Part shown: positions 1 through 7,994 of the stretch, piece by piece
How positions within the stretch are numbered: position 1 is the first letter of the stretch
Layout of the letters: each line of letters opens with the position of its first letter
Source of the DNA: an uncultured Bacteroidales bacterium
Lineage (GTDB): Bacteria; Bacteroidota; Bacteroidia; Bacteroidales; UBA932
Reading direction: 5' to 3'
DNA: 32,429 bases
Assembly (NCBI GenBank): GCA_900319685.1
Contig: ONPI01000002.1
Location: forward strand, 1-32,429
Notes under the pieces: model-generated
Told to the model about the DNA's origin: nothing
The model's input: the letters and a program-made list of their open reading frames with translations, nothing else
Databases searched by the model: none
Program-made: the position numbers and the translations under genes

Positions 1-64
1 AATTCCAGCCTGAAATCCAAAACAAACTGCCATTGTGGGGTGTCAGGCTTTGCATAACGCACAC

Positions 65-132
65 GACTGCAACCTCTGGCCGCATTTACCCGTACAGGGC
101 TGCGGAGCAGCAAGCGGCCGGAGGTTGCAGTC
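65..132. repeat. Structured hairpin element, copy 1 (conserved 30-nt head on a 19-bp stem)
   Basis: Bases 65-83 pair with 114-132 over 19 positions with a single G-U wobble (77-120); 64-133 adds a pair. After a 4x4 internal loop, 53-59 can pair with 138-143 with one bulge. The head, 84-113, holds two mini-hairpins: CCC/GGG (89-91 with 97-99) and CTGC/GCAG (100-103 with 107-110). The same head recurs at 7936-7965 with 28 of 30 bases identical, but on a stem of different sequence. The element lies 35 bases past the stop of the minus-strand lipoprotein gene, where a terminator would sit, yet no T-run follows on either strand. The rest of 1-167 holds no gene; it has a 9-bp direct repeat TGTCGTATG (135-143, 149-157) and a 7-bp inverted repeat (7-13 with 43-49). 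Confidence 0.8.
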
Positions 133-167
133 GCTGTCGTATGACGAATGTCGTATGTCTGGAAAGA

Positions 168-584
168 TTAGCGGAGGATACAGACAGTGACACCTGTCTG
201 GGACTTCTTGTCCCCACGCCATAACCAGAACGTATCGCCCTCAGCCTTGACGACTTTTAGAGTGTTTCTCAAGGAAGTAGGCTCGCCGGCGGATCCCCAG
301 GAAATGGTAGCTGTAACTTTGTCTCCCACCGCTGCCGGCACATTGTCGAAAACCACGGAGAACCAGTTCTTCACCGGATCGTCGAATGCACGGAATTCCT
401 TCAACCCGGCATTGTATGAAAGCTGCCATGTCAGGGGGTCGTAGGTGTAAATCACTTGGCCATTGACTTTCAACTGTATGTCCTGGCCTGCGAGGAACGC
501 CTCGTCAGGCTCGACGCTCCGGTCGCAGGCAGCCATCAGGATGGCTGCCGACAGGATTGCTGATAATATTGCTATTCTTTTCAT
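168..584 (-). CDS. Small secreted lipoprotein of unknown function
   Basis: 138 aa. The N-terminus has a lysine-arginine start, a hydrophobic stretch and a lipobox ending in Cys20 (LMAAC), so it should be exported by Sec and lipidated by signal peptidase II. The mature part is about 118 residues, rich in alternating hydrophobic and polar residues and aromatics, consistent with a small beta-sandwich, but I recognise no family. Its ATG overlaps the stop of the upstream M6-like protease by four bases (581-584), so the two are probably translationally coupled and may work together at the cell surface. The gene is followed by hairpin element copy 1. It is probably real because of the clean signal sequence and coupling; the function is unknown. 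Confidence 0.75.
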   Translation of the reverse strand: MKRIAILSAILSAAILMAACDRSVEPDEAFLAGQDIQLKVNGQVIYTYDPLTWQLSYNAGLKEFRAFDDPVKNWFSVVFDNVPAAVGDKVTATISWGSAGEPTSLRNTLKVVKAEGDTFWLWRGDKKSQTGVTVCILR

Positions 585-2704
585 TGCAAAGTGATTTGTT
601 TGGTCAGGACAGTCCTTGTGCCGTCTTTATGGTCAACAGTTGCCTTGAGTGTGCCTGAGCCGGAAGGGTGGAAATAACCACTGCCGTCCGGGCGTACAGG
701 GGATCCGTCATAGAACCAGCTTACCGTCTGCCCTACGGCGTTGAATACCACCAGAGGCAGGCCTGATTCCTTTGCGAATTTCCCGCCTACACGCTGGTCG
801 GAGAGGTATTCCAGGTAGATGTACGGCTTGTTGACTTCCTTATATGCCCTTGTCAGGAAATCGATGGTAGCATTCTCGCCGGCACCATATTCAAGGATGA
901 ACTGGACATCCGCGGAATATGAAGTGGTAGGGGAGAGTCCCTCCAGCCTGATGGCATATTTGCCAGGGGCGTAAGGCTCCGCCTGTACGGCAGTCTTCTT
1001 CCCGGAGGTCTCGCCCCAGGTTACCGTACACGGCCCATCGTAATCCTCCCTGTCCGATTGCCATGTGATGATGATGACATCCTGGTAGGTCTCGTATTTG
1101 ACATCGGTGACGTTCGGTATCACATCCTTGGCTGTACGTACCTTGAATGTGATGTTCCCTCCTTCGCCTCGCTTGATGTCGGTTATGAAGAATTCCGAGT
1201 CCTGCCCGTCGTTGAACCTGAAAGCAGGGGAGGTCTCCGGTGTAAAGGAGTTGCGGGTCTTGTAAGGGAAGAAAGCCTGCGAGATACTGAAGGCTTTAGC
1301 CTCCGTTTCGACCATGTCGGCGCACTGGTAAGCCGGATTGGCGTTCACTTCGTTGTAGTACCATCTTTCGATGGCCGAGACATCCCTTTCCAAGTAATCA
1401 GAACGGCCGGCGTTATGCTCAGTCATGTCCACATGATAGATGGCAAGCCCGCTCCCGCCTATGTAGGAGTCCCATCCTTCGTTGTCCCTGCATTCGAACA
1501 GGAAGAATTCGTATTCGTTGTCCGGATTCTCGAATATCACATAGCGGCCCTCCCTGGAAATGGGTTCCAGTGTCCAGGTGCCAGAATGCAGAGGTTCAGC
1601 TTTCCCGATCCCGAGACATTCGCGGTCTATGGCATCGTAATATGGAGGAGTCTTGCCATAGTTGTTGTAGCATCCTCCATCCATCAGGCTGGTGCTGTAC
1701 CACAGAGCATCGGAAGAACCACCGCTGTCCTTGCCGTCGGTGTCATACATATCGTTGAGACCCAGCGTGTGGCTGTATTCGTGGCAGAAAGTTCCGATTT
1801 CGCCCAGGACCCAGCTGTACCTCCCTGAATCGTAGCGGATGCTCAGTTCAGTCCCGATAGCGTATGTTTCGATCCTTTTCCCATCGAGGGTAAGGTTGTT
1901 CTGGAGATACCACTGGTGCGGCCAGATGAATTCTTCTCCTCCGCCCTCGGCCTCGCTCTTGCCGGCGACGAATACGAATACGTTGTCGACCTTCCCGTCA
2001 CCGTCTCCGTCAAGCTGGGAGAAATCTATGGAAGCATCGGACAGGATGCAGGCCTCCCGGACAAGTTCCAGGACGTTCGCATCATTGCCCTCGTAATCGT
2101 TCTTGCCGTAATAGTCGTGTTTCTTCGAAACGGTGACGATGTCACCTATCACGAAGTTGAATTCATACTTGCCTTGGAACTGATCGTTGAAATATTCCAG
2201 GGCACTTCCGTTGCCGCTGCCATTCAAGAGCCGTGTGAAATCTTCCTTGCGGTTCGATCCCTGGAATTCCAAGTCCGGGAACTGGACCAGCAGGATCGCG
2301 CAGTTGGTCTTGACAGTACCGCCGTTCTCCGGGGCCCTGGTAGCAGGCCGCCTCCGTACGGACCTGCGCTTTGACAGCGCGATTTCATTCAACCTATGGT
2401 ACGGAATGGCCAGGCATTCTCCCAGGATCAGGGAAGGGGTCTGTTCTCCGACCCTGTAACCGGTGCATTCCTTGGTTCCGTCCTGGTTGTAATATGCATA
2501 TTGGTAGAATCCATCCTTTCCTTTCGCGATGGCGTGTCCATGCTGGGTGGTGAGGATACGGCAGAATTCATCTCCTTCCAGTTTGGCGAGGAAGAAGGTC
2601 CCGTCAGGTTGGAACAGAGGGAAACAGCCTCTCCTTGCCGGAGAACCTGAAGCATTGACGGTAAGGAGGATTATGGACAGTAGAATCAGTAAGCTTTTTT
2701 TCAT
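581..2704 (-). CDS. Secreted M6-family-like zinc metalloprotease
   Basis: 707 aa with a cleavable-looking signal peptide (residues 1-20). The zinc site is HEYSHTLGLND at residues 308-318: two His ligands, the catalytic Glu, and an Asp at the position used as third ligand in M6 (immune inhibitor A-like) peptidases. An acidic DGDGDGKVD loop at 232-240 probably binds calcium. The region after about residue 530 looks like a fibronectin-III-type beta domain, then a further C-terminal beta domain; I see no clear type IX sorting domain. It probably degrades extracellular or host protein. The stop overlaps the start of the small lipoprotein gene. A 10-bp hairpin (2721-2745) lies just upstream of the start. 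Confidence 0.85.
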   Translation of the reverse strand: MKKSLLILLSIILLTVNASGSPARRGCFPLFQPDGTFFLAKLEGDEFCRILTTQHGHAIAKGKDGFYQYAYYNQDGTKECTGYRVGEQTPSLILGECLAIPYHRLNEIALSKRRSVRRRPATRAPENGGTVKTNCAILLVQFPDLEFQGSNRKEDFTRLLNGSGNGSALEYFNDQFQGKYEFNFVIGDIVTVSKKHDYYGKNDYEGNDANVLELVREACILSDASIDFSQLDGDGDGKVDNVFVFVAGKSEAEGGGEEFIWPHQWYLQNNLTLDGKRIETYAIGTELSIRYDSGRYSWVLGEIGTFCHEYSHTLGLNDMYDTDGKDSGGSSDALWYSTSLMDGGCYNNYGKTPPYYDAIDRECLGIGKAEPLHSGTWTLEPISREGRYVIFENPDNEYEFFLFECRDNEGWDSYIGGSGLAIYHVDMTEHNAGRSDYLERDVSAIERWYYNEVNANPAYQCADMVETEAKAFSISQAFFPYKTRNSFTPETSPAFRFNDGQDSEFFITDIKRGEGGNITFKVRTAKDVIPNVTDVKYETYQDVIIITWQSDREDYDGPCTVTWGETSGKKTAVQAEPYAPGKYAIRLEGLSPTTSYSADVQFILEYGAGENATIDFLTRAYKEVNKPYIYLEYLSDQRVGGKFAKESGLPLVVFNAVGQTVSWFYDGSPVRPDGSGYFHPSGSGTLKATVDHKDGTRTVLTKQITLQ

Positions 2705-2720
2705 AGTCTTTCTTACGATT

Positions 2721-2745
2721 AACGGCCACCTTTGGGGCAGCCGTT
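2721..2745 (-). terminator. Hairpin between the Hc1-like gene and the M6 protease
   Basis: On the minus strand AACGGCTGCC pairs with GGTGGCCGTT (10 pairs, two of them G-U) around a CCAAA loop. It sits 22 bases after the Hc1-like stop codon and 16 bases before the protease start codon. No T-run follows, so it is not a textbook intrinsic terminator. It could be a processing site or a leader structure for the protease. Confidence 0.4.
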
Positions 2746-2767
2746 GATCGCGATATGTAGCGTTACA

Positions 2768-2944
2768 TTATTTCTTTGCCTCAGCTACAGATACCTTCCT
2801 GAATTCCTTGAGATCCTTCATAAGATCCAAAGCAGCCTTGCGAGCGCGGGCACCGGCGGCCTTGTTACCCTTAACAACCTGAGCATCAGCGTTTACTACG
2901 AACTCGTCAAGCTCTTTCTTGATTTGTGCAACAAGCTTTTCCAT
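2768..2944 (-). CDS. Histone H1-like DNA-binding protein (Hc1 family)
   Basis: 58 aa, starting MEKLVAQIKKELDEFVVNAD and ending VAEAKK. The first half is an amphipathic helix, followed by a lysine/arginine/alanine-rich stretch (GNKAAGARARKAALDLMKDL). This is the layout of the short Hc1-like histone proteins common in Bacteroidota, which bind DNA and are thought to act as nucleoid proteins. It is a separate transcription unit: a near-consensus promoter lies at 3017-3047, with an AT-rich leader of roughly 65 bases before the ATG. No second gene is coupled to it. Confidence 0.85.
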   Translation of the reverse strand: MEKLVAQIKKELDEFVVNADAQVVKGNKAAGARARKAALDLMKDLKEFRKVSVAEAKK

Positions 2945-3016
2945 TTTGATAATTTATTAAGTGAATAGTTAATGTATTAATTGTTATTGTTATTTCAAGG
3001 CAACTCTAACCGGTCT

Positions 3017-3047
3017 GCAATATATGTAAAAAAAACTGAAAAACAAA
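3017..3047 (-). promoter_or_regulatory. Promoter of the Hc1-like gene
   Basis: Minus strand TTTG (3047-3044), 19 bases, then TATATTGC (3024-3017), close to the Bacteroidota -33 TTTG / -7 TAnnTTTG pattern. It would give an AT-rich leader of about 65 bases. Confidence 0.5.
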
Positions 3048-3082
3048 TAAAAACGCTAATAAAATCTTTATTTTTCAACGTT

Positions 3083-3670
3083 TTATGCCCCATTTCCGGT
3101 CTTTTTCGGTCGGATGTTCAGGTTATTCATCGTCCTGTCCGGGCCGATCGTGGTGAAATCCTTCACTCCCGCGATCACTTTTTCGCATATTTCCGGAACT
3201 GCTGCCTTTTCCTTTTCACTCAGGTCACCGATTACGTAGTCCACCTGGTTTCCAGGGGTGAAATCGTTTCCGATTCCTATCCTTATCCTGGACCATTGGG
3301 ATGTCTCCAGGCAGGCTTCGATGTCCTTCAGGCCGTTGTGGCCCCCGTCGCTCCCGCTCTTGCGCATCCTGATGGTGCCGAAAGGTAGATTGAGGTCGTC
3401 GCAGATGACGAGCAGGTTCCCCAGGGGGAGGTTAAGCTTGTTGAGCCAGTACCTCACGGCTTTACCGCTGAGGTTCATGTAGGTTGATGGCTTGAGAAGG
3501 TAGATCTTCCGTCCCTTGAACGAGATGATGGCTACGTCACCGTAGCGCTCGGTATCAAAAACAGCATTGGATGCCTGAGCCCAGGCATCCAATACCATGA
3601 ATCCCATATTGTGCCTGGTTGAAGCGTACTCGTCGCCGATGTTGCCCAGTCCTGCGACAAGATAGTTCAT
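3083..3670 (-). CDS. pth: Peptidyl-tRNA hydrolase
   Basis: 195 aa. It frees tRNA from peptidyl-tRNAs that drop off the ribosome. The start at 3670 (MNYLVAGLGNIG) is chosen over the in-frame ATG at 3745 because it puts the conserved Asn at residue 10 and the catalytic His at residue 20 (STRHNMGF), as in E. coli Pth, and because the longer form would overlap the end of rplY. The CDDLNLPFGTIRMRKSGSDGGHNGLK region (given here only by its core DDLNLP and GGHNGLK) matches the rest of the active site. It follows rplY by 28 bases, so the two are probably cotranscribed; the rplY-pth pair is common in bacteria. Confidence 0.95.
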   Translation of the reverse strand: MNYLVAGLGNIGDEYASTRHNMGFMVLDAWAQASNAVFDTERYGDVAIISFKGRKIYLLKPSTYMNLSGKAVRYWLNKLNLPLGNLLVICDDLNLPFGTIRMRKSGSDGGHNGLKDIEACLETSQWSRIRIGIGNDFTPGNQVDYVIGDLSEKEKAAVPEICEKVIAGVKDFTTIGPDRTMNNLNIRPKKTGNGA

Positions 3671-3698
3671 TTCCGACGGCTCAATAGGTTGAAGTCTG

Positions 3699-4313
3699 TC
3701 AGGCTTCTGCTTCAGCAGCGCCTTCAGCGCCTTCAAGATCTTCATTGCCAGCCTGTGCTGAAATCTGACGGGTAGCCTTGACGGAGCAGATGATCGTGTC
3801 CTTAGGAGAAACGACCTTCACGTTGTCAAGCTTGATGTCGCCGGCTACGATCCTCTTCTCGATATCGAGAGCGGATACATCGACGTTGAGAGTGTCAGGA
3901 AGGTCCTTCATCAGGGCGCTGATGCGGAGGGCCCTTGAAACCAGGACGAACTTACCACCCTTGCGGACTCCGACAGGGTGACCGCTGACGACCACAGGAA
4001 CACTGATGGTGACAGGCTTGTCTTCGGAGACTGCGAGGAAATCTGCGTGGAGGCAGTTGTCCTTGACTGGATGATACTGGAACTCGTGACCGATGGCGGT
4101 GTAAGCCTGGCCGTTGTCCAGCTTGATGTCGATGATGTAGGATGCAGGAGTGTTGGTGATGCCCTGAAGGTCCCTTTCCTTGACGGTGAAGAGGACGTTC
4201 TCCATTCCCTGTCCGTAGAGGTTGCAAGGGACGAGGCCCTGCCTGCGGAACGCTTTGATCACGGCTTTGTTGCCGACTTCACGGACTGTGCCGTTGAGTT
4301 CAAAATGCTTCAT
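3699..4313 (-). CDS. rplY: 50S ribosomal protein L25 / general stress protein Ctc
   Basis: 204 aa, the long two-domain (TL5/Ctc) form. The N-terminal domain (about residues 1-95) binds 5S rRNA; the C-terminal beta domain (about 96-185) contains VPVVVSGHPVGVRKGG, typical of this family. The last residues are an acidic Glu/Ala tail (EDLEGAEGAAEAEA). It lies upstream of pth in the same orientation. It has its own promoter (4400-4430), and its leader of about 80 bases folds into two perfect 7-bp hairpins, which could be an autoregulatory site. Confidence 0.95.
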   Translation of the reverse strand: MKHFELNGTVREVGNKAVIKAFRRQGLVPCNLYGQGMENVLFTVKERDLQGITNTPASYIIDIKLDNGQAYTAIGHEFQYHPVKDNCLHADFLAVSEDKPVTISVPVVVSGHPVGVRKGGKFVLVSRALRISALMKDLPDTLNVDVSALDIEKRIVAGDIKLDNVKVVSPKDTIICSVKATRQISAQAGNEDLEGAEGAAEAEA

Positions 4314-4340
4314 TGTGTTTTGTTTAAAATGTGTTACTCA

Positions 4341-4389
4341 GTTCCGGACTGCCCGGAACCCCATTGCACCAAAAGCGTATTGCGCTTTT
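4341..4389 (-). promoter_or_regulatory. Two-hairpin leader upstream of rplY
   Basis: In the transcript the first hairpin is AAAAGCG-CAATA-CGCTTTT (4389-4371) and the second is GTTCCGG-GCAGT-CCGGAAC (4359-4341); both stems are perfect 7-bp pairs with 5-base loops. They lie between the predicted transcription start and the rplY ATG at 4313. Ribosomal protein genes often carry such leaders for feedback control. The position supports that idea, but binding by L25 is inference. Confidence 0.5.
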
Positions 4390-4399
4390 CAAAGGCCGG

Positions 4400-4430
4400 C
4401 AAAGATATGAATAATTAATTTATTTTACAA
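4400..4430 (-). promoter_or_regulatory. Promoter of rplY-pth
   Basis: Minus strand TTG (4430-4428), 20 bases, then a perfect -7 box TATCTTTG (4407-4400). The -33 element falls inside the last codons of the upstream clostripain-like gene. Confidence 0.65.
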
Positions 4431-5823
4431 GAGATACGGCTTTGTTCCACCCTTCCAGCTTGTAGAGGGAATCCAGTAATGGAGTACCGGCGCAAGGAAG
4501 GTAGATGCTTATGCCGCAGGTAGTCTCGACCGTGAACCCTGAGGAAGTCGGGGAAGTAGGCCCCAGGAAATTAGGAGTTGCGTTCTTGTAAAGGATACAG
4601 CCGTCAAGGGCGTTCCTCAGGATGGTAAGGTCCGCCTGGGAAGCACCGCACTTGACCAGGGCGTCTTCCAAGTCGAAGAAATAGTGTCTGCCGCTCCTGT
4701 AATAACCCTGTACCTTGGTGTAGTCCACGTTGTAGAGGGCGGGCCTGTAAGTTTCGAAGAGAGACTTGCAGACAGAGGCCAGAGCCTCCGTTCCCGCGGT
4801 CCTGGCGAGGCTTACGATAGCCGACCTCTCGATTCCGGTCCTGGAATCGTATCTCTTGAAAGCCGCATCGGCAAGTCCTTCAAGGTCAGGAGTTTCCCTC
4901 CCGATTAGATAGGATGTGACGGTAGTGTAGTCGAACATTCCGTCGGCCATGACCTCGCAAGGCGATCCCATCACGTAGTCGGTCACGTCCTTCAGGCCGT
5001 AGTAAATCTCCGCACCTGAAGAGAAGCACATGTCGAAGAGGATGTAATCCAGGCGGAACGGGATCCCGCTTACGAACTCGGCGATGGACATCTCGTGATC
5101 GATGACATAGCTCCCGGATCCTGAACCTACCCTCTCGGCATCGTTGCCGATGCTCCTTGTCATGCCGTAGAACGGATCGGTCTCGGACAGGTCTCCGGAA
5201 GGTATAGGGGCTTGCTGCCAGGCCGGTGCAGCCTTGGCCTTGGTACCTTTTGGGGCGTGCTCCTTTTCGTATGCGGAAGGGTTGGCATAATACGTGGCAG
5301 GAAGCCATCCCGATCCGTGGGATGCGAATATGAGGCCGTATCCCAAGGAAGGGAAGGCGTCACGTGCATAGTTCAGGACCGTCCGCATAGTCTCCGGCTT
5401 GGCCGCGACCGTTTCTGGCGGCAGCGTCAGCAGCGTATCTGAAACCATGGTCCCTTCCGGGTCGGTGTAAAGGCGCCTAAGGTAAGAAGGCTGGTTGACG
5501 TAGTTGCCGTTGCGGGCAATCCTCGAAAAGACGAGAAGGATGTCGTCGTTGCGCCCGTTCTTTGGAATGAACCCCTTGACGAGTTCTTCGTCCATGTCCT
5601 CCCTGATGTATGGATACAGGCTGTTGAAGCCGCATTCATAGAATAGCAGAACCTTCCGTGTCTGTACGAATTCCTTCCTGTCCCCATGGTTACCGCCCTG
5701 GATGCCCTGCTCGCTACCGTCTATTCCGAAATTATCGTCCTTGTCGCACGAAGTCCCTGCGATGGCCGCAAGGGTTATCGCTGCTGCACACAGGAACTTG
5801 GTTGATATATTCAGGAGTCTCAT
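4420..5823 (-). CDS. Clostripain-family (C11) cysteine peptidase lipoprotein
   Basis: 467 aa from the ATG at 5823. That start is preferred to the ATG at 5850 because it gives a normal signal sequence, lipobox AGTSC with Cys26, and because the -7 box at 5852-5859 would place transcription start downstream of 5850. The C11 catalytic pair is visible: His169 in GLIFASHGSGW and Cys266 in YILFDMCFSSG. Around residues 190-235 there is a low-complexity Ala/Pro/Lys and Gly/Ser stretch, possibly a processing loop like that of clostripain. The substrate is probably protein cut after basic residues, outside the cell. It reads towards rplY but has its own promoter. Confidence 0.9.
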   Translation of the reverse strand: MRLLNISTKFLCAAAITLAAIAGTSCDKDDNFGIDGSEQGIQGGNHGDRKEFVQTRKVLLFYECGFNSLYPYIREDMDEELVKGFIPKNGRNDDILLVFSRIARNGNYVNQPSYLRRLYTDPEGTMVSDTLLTLPPETVAAKPETMRTVLNYARDAFPSLGYGLIFASHGSGWLPATYYANPSAYEKEHAPKGTKAKAAPAWQQAPIPSGDLSETDPFYGMTRSIGNDAERVGSGSGSYVIDHEMSIAEFVSGIPFRLDYILFDMCFSSGAEIYYGLKDVTDYVMGSPCEVMADGMFDYTTVTSYLIGRETPDLEGLADAAFKRYDSRTGIERSAIVSLARTAGTEALASVCKSLFETYRPALYNVDYTKVQGYYRSGRHYFFDLEDALVKCGASQADLTILRNALDGCILYKNATPNFLGPTSPTSSGFTVETTCGISIYLPCAGTPLLDSLYKLEGWNKAVSLVK

Positions 5824-5851
5824 CTCATTCCCAATCGTTAGGTCAAACATA

Positions 5852-5859
5852 CAAAATTA
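5852..5859 (-). promoter_or_regulatory. -7 box of the clostripain-like gene
   Basis: TAATTTTG on the minus strand matches TAnnTTTG exactly and would start transcription 20-25 bases before the ATG at 5823. No TTTG is found at the expected -33 distance. Confidence 0.45.
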
Positions 5860-5895
5860 GAAAAAATTCCTGAATAATGCCTATATTTACAAACC

Positions 5896-7902
5896 ATGAA
5901 ACACTTTGTAAAGATGATTGTCGCACTAGGAGCAGCTGCAATCCTTTCCTCTTGCGGCACCGGCACCAGGAAGGCCGGAGAGAATGATTTCCATTATCTG
6001 TTGGACCAGTTCGCCGACCTGAAGGTGATGCGCTTCCAGGTACCCGGCTGGGATGACCTGAGCCTTCGCCAGAAGGAGTATGTCTATCACTTGTCCGAGG
6101 CCGCCAAGTACGGCCGTGACATCACATGGGACCAGTATTGTAAATGGAACCTACCGATCCGCCATGTGGTCGAGGATATCCTCAATAATTACGAAGGAGA
6201 CAGGGAATGCCCTGAATTCCAGGATTTTATCGTCTATGCAAAGAGATTGTTCTTCTCCAACGGAATACATCACCATTATGCTGAGGACAAGTTCTTCCCG
6301 GATTGCCCGAAGGAGTATTTCAAGAGCCTGATCGAAGCTGTCGGGGACCAGGATGGGGCAGACACCCTGTTGGCCGTTGTCTATTCTCCGGACATATATC
6401 CTCAAAGACGCTCCACTTCTTCCGACGGGGACATCGTGGAACTTTCAGCCGTCAATTTCTATGACGGGGTCACAAGGAAGGATGTCGAAGATTATTACGC
6501 AGGGATCGTGGACCCTGAGGATCCGACTCCTGTTTCATACGGCCTGAACACCAAGGTCGTAAAGGAAGACGGCAAAGTGGTCGAGAAGCCTTGGAAGATA
6601 GACGGTATCTACGATTCCGCCATCAGGAAGATAGTCGGGGAGCTTGAACTGGCCCGTGAGGTGGCCGAGAACGACATACAGAAGGAGGCCCTCGGTTATC
6701 TGATAGACTACTACAAGACCGGTGACCTGAAGACCTGGGACGATTTCAACGTTGTCTGGGTGCAGGATACGATCGGCAGCGTGGACTTCATAAATGGTTT
6801 CATCGAGGACTACGACGATCCGCTCGGACGCAAGGCTACCTGGGAAGGTTACGTGAACGTCAAAGATTCCGCGGCTTCAGCCAGGACGGAGATCCTGAGT
6901 GCGAACGCCCAGTGGTTCGAGGACAATTCCCCGATCGACCCGAGGTTCCGCAAGAAGGAAGTCAAGGGTGTCTCCGCGAAGGTCGTCAACGGGATCACGC
7001 TCGCGGGAGCGACATACCCTTCCACTCCGATCGGCATCAACCTGCCTAACGCGGACTGGATCAGGAGGGACTATGGCTCCAAGTCGGTGACCATCGCCAA
7101 CATCACCCACGCCTACGACATGGCAGCCCTTGAAAGTCCGAAGAATACCCTCGAGGAGTTCGCGTACGACCAGGCGGAGATCGATGCATACCGTAAATTC
7201 GGGGATTATACAGATGAGATCCACACCGACCTGCACGAGTGCCTCGGGCACGGCTCCGGCCAGTTGCTGCCGGGAGTTTCCACGACCGCCATGGGTGAAT
7301 ATTCCTCTACGCTCGAGGAGGCTAGGGCCGATTTGTTCGGACTGTACTATATGGCTGATCCGAAGATGGTCGAGCTTGGCATCCTGAATGACCCGGAGGC
7401 ATACAAGGCTGCATATTCCAATTACATCCGGAACGGCCTCCTGGTGCAGTTCAGCCGCGTCGAACTTGGCAAGAAGAACACAGAGGCGCATATGCAGAAC
7501 CGCAAGTTGATCGCGCAGTGGTGCTACGAAAAAGGTGCGTCCCGCAACGTGATCGAGAAGAAGAAACGTGACGGCAAGACCTATTTCGTCGTCAACGACT
7601 TCGAGGCTCTGCGCGGGCTGTTCGCACAGCTCCTGGCGGAGATCCAGAGGATCAAGTCGGAAGGGGACTATGCGGCCGGGAAGAACCTGGTCGAGACGTA
7701 TGCCGTCAACATCGATCCTGAAATCCACAAGGAGGTCCTGGAACGCTATGCAGCCCTTCAGTTGAAGCCATACGGCGGATTCGTCAATCCTGACATCGTG
7801 CCGGTGGTCAAGGATGGCAAGGTCGTGGATTACGAGCTGGTATATGCTGAGGACTTCCTCTCCCAGCAACTCGAGTACGGCAAGAAATACCGCACGCTAT
7901 AG
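5896..7902 (+). CDS. Dipeptidyl peptidase III (M49) lipoprotein
   Basis: 668 aa. It should remove dipeptides from the N-termini of peptides. The signal sequence ends in lipobox LSSC (Cys20). The M49 zinc motif HECLGH is at 447-452, followed by GSGQLLPG, and the second motif EEARAD is at 474-479, corresponding to the family EECRAE-type site; these give the two His and one Glu ligands. Length fits the Bacteroidota members. The neighbouring clostripain-like gene is divergent, so a 72-base intergenic region serves both. TATATTTA, one base off the -7 consensus, lies only 6 bases before the ATG. The gene converges with the helix-hairpin-helix gene across hairpin element copy 2. Confidence 0.93.
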   Translation: MKHFVKMIVALGAAAILSSCGTGTRKAGENDFHYLLDQFADLKVMRFQVPGWDDLSLRQKEYVYHLSEAAKYGRDITWDQYCKWNLPIRHVVEDILNNYEGDRECPEFQDFIVYAKRLFFSNGIHHHYAEDKFFPDCPKEYFKSLIEAVGDQDGADTLLAVVYSPDIYPQRRSTSSDGDIVELSAVNFYDGVTRKDVEDYYAGIVDPEDPTPVSYGLNTKVVKEDGKVVEKPWKIDGIYDSAIRKIVGELELAREVAENDIQKEALGYLIDYYKTGDLKTWDDFNVVWVQDTIGSVDFINGFIEDYDDPLGRKATWEGYVNVKDSAASARTEILSANAQWFEDNSPIDPRFRKKEVKGVSAKVVNGITLAGATYPSTPIGINLPNADWIRRDYGSKSVTIANITHAYDMAALESPKNTLEEFAYDQAEIDAYRKFGDYTDEIHTDLHECLGHGSGQLLPGVSTTAMGEYSSTLEEARADLFGLYYMADPKMVELGILNDPEAYKAAYSNYIRNGLLVQFSRVELGKKNTEAHMQNRKLIAQWCYEKGASRNVIEKKKRDGKTYFVVNDFEALRGLFAQLLAEIQRIKSEGDYAAGKNLVETYAVNIDPEIHKEVLERYAALQLKPYGGFVNPDIVPVVKDGKVVDYELVYAEDFLSQQLEYGKKYRTL

Positions 7903-7907
7903 CTTCA

Positions 7908-7994
7908 GATTGAAATGACTTCACCATTAGGGCGCATTTACCCGTACAGGGCTGCGAAGCAGTAAGCGCCCGGTTGGTGCAAGTCATTTCAATC
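7908..7994. repeat. Structured hairpin element, copy 2 (conserved 30-nt head on a 25-bp stem)
   Basis: The head at 7936-7965 is identical to that of copy 1 except at two positions (GGA to GAA in the second mini-hairpin loop, and C to T just before the 3' stem). The stem differs in sequence: 7930-7935 pairs with 7966-7971, then an internal loop of three (7927-7929 against 7972-7974, one wobble possible), then 7922-7926 with 7975-7979, one bulged base (7980), then 7908-7921 with 7981-7994. It lies between converging genes, 5 bases after the DPP III stop, and its 3' arm contains the stop codon of the minus-strand gene. There is no T-run on either strand. Confidence 0.8.

Noticed and set aside
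65..132. Integron attC site or ordinary intrinsic terminator
   Set aside because: No attC core sites (RYYYAAC/GTTRRRY), no cassette genes or integrase, and no T-run after the stem.
1058..1828. 256-codon open frame antisense to the M6-like protease
   Set aside because: Shadow frame over the zinc-site region of a clear metalloprotease.
6877..7869. 330-codon open frame antisense to DPP III
   Set aside because: Shadow frame; the M49 motifs on the plus strand settle the coding strand.
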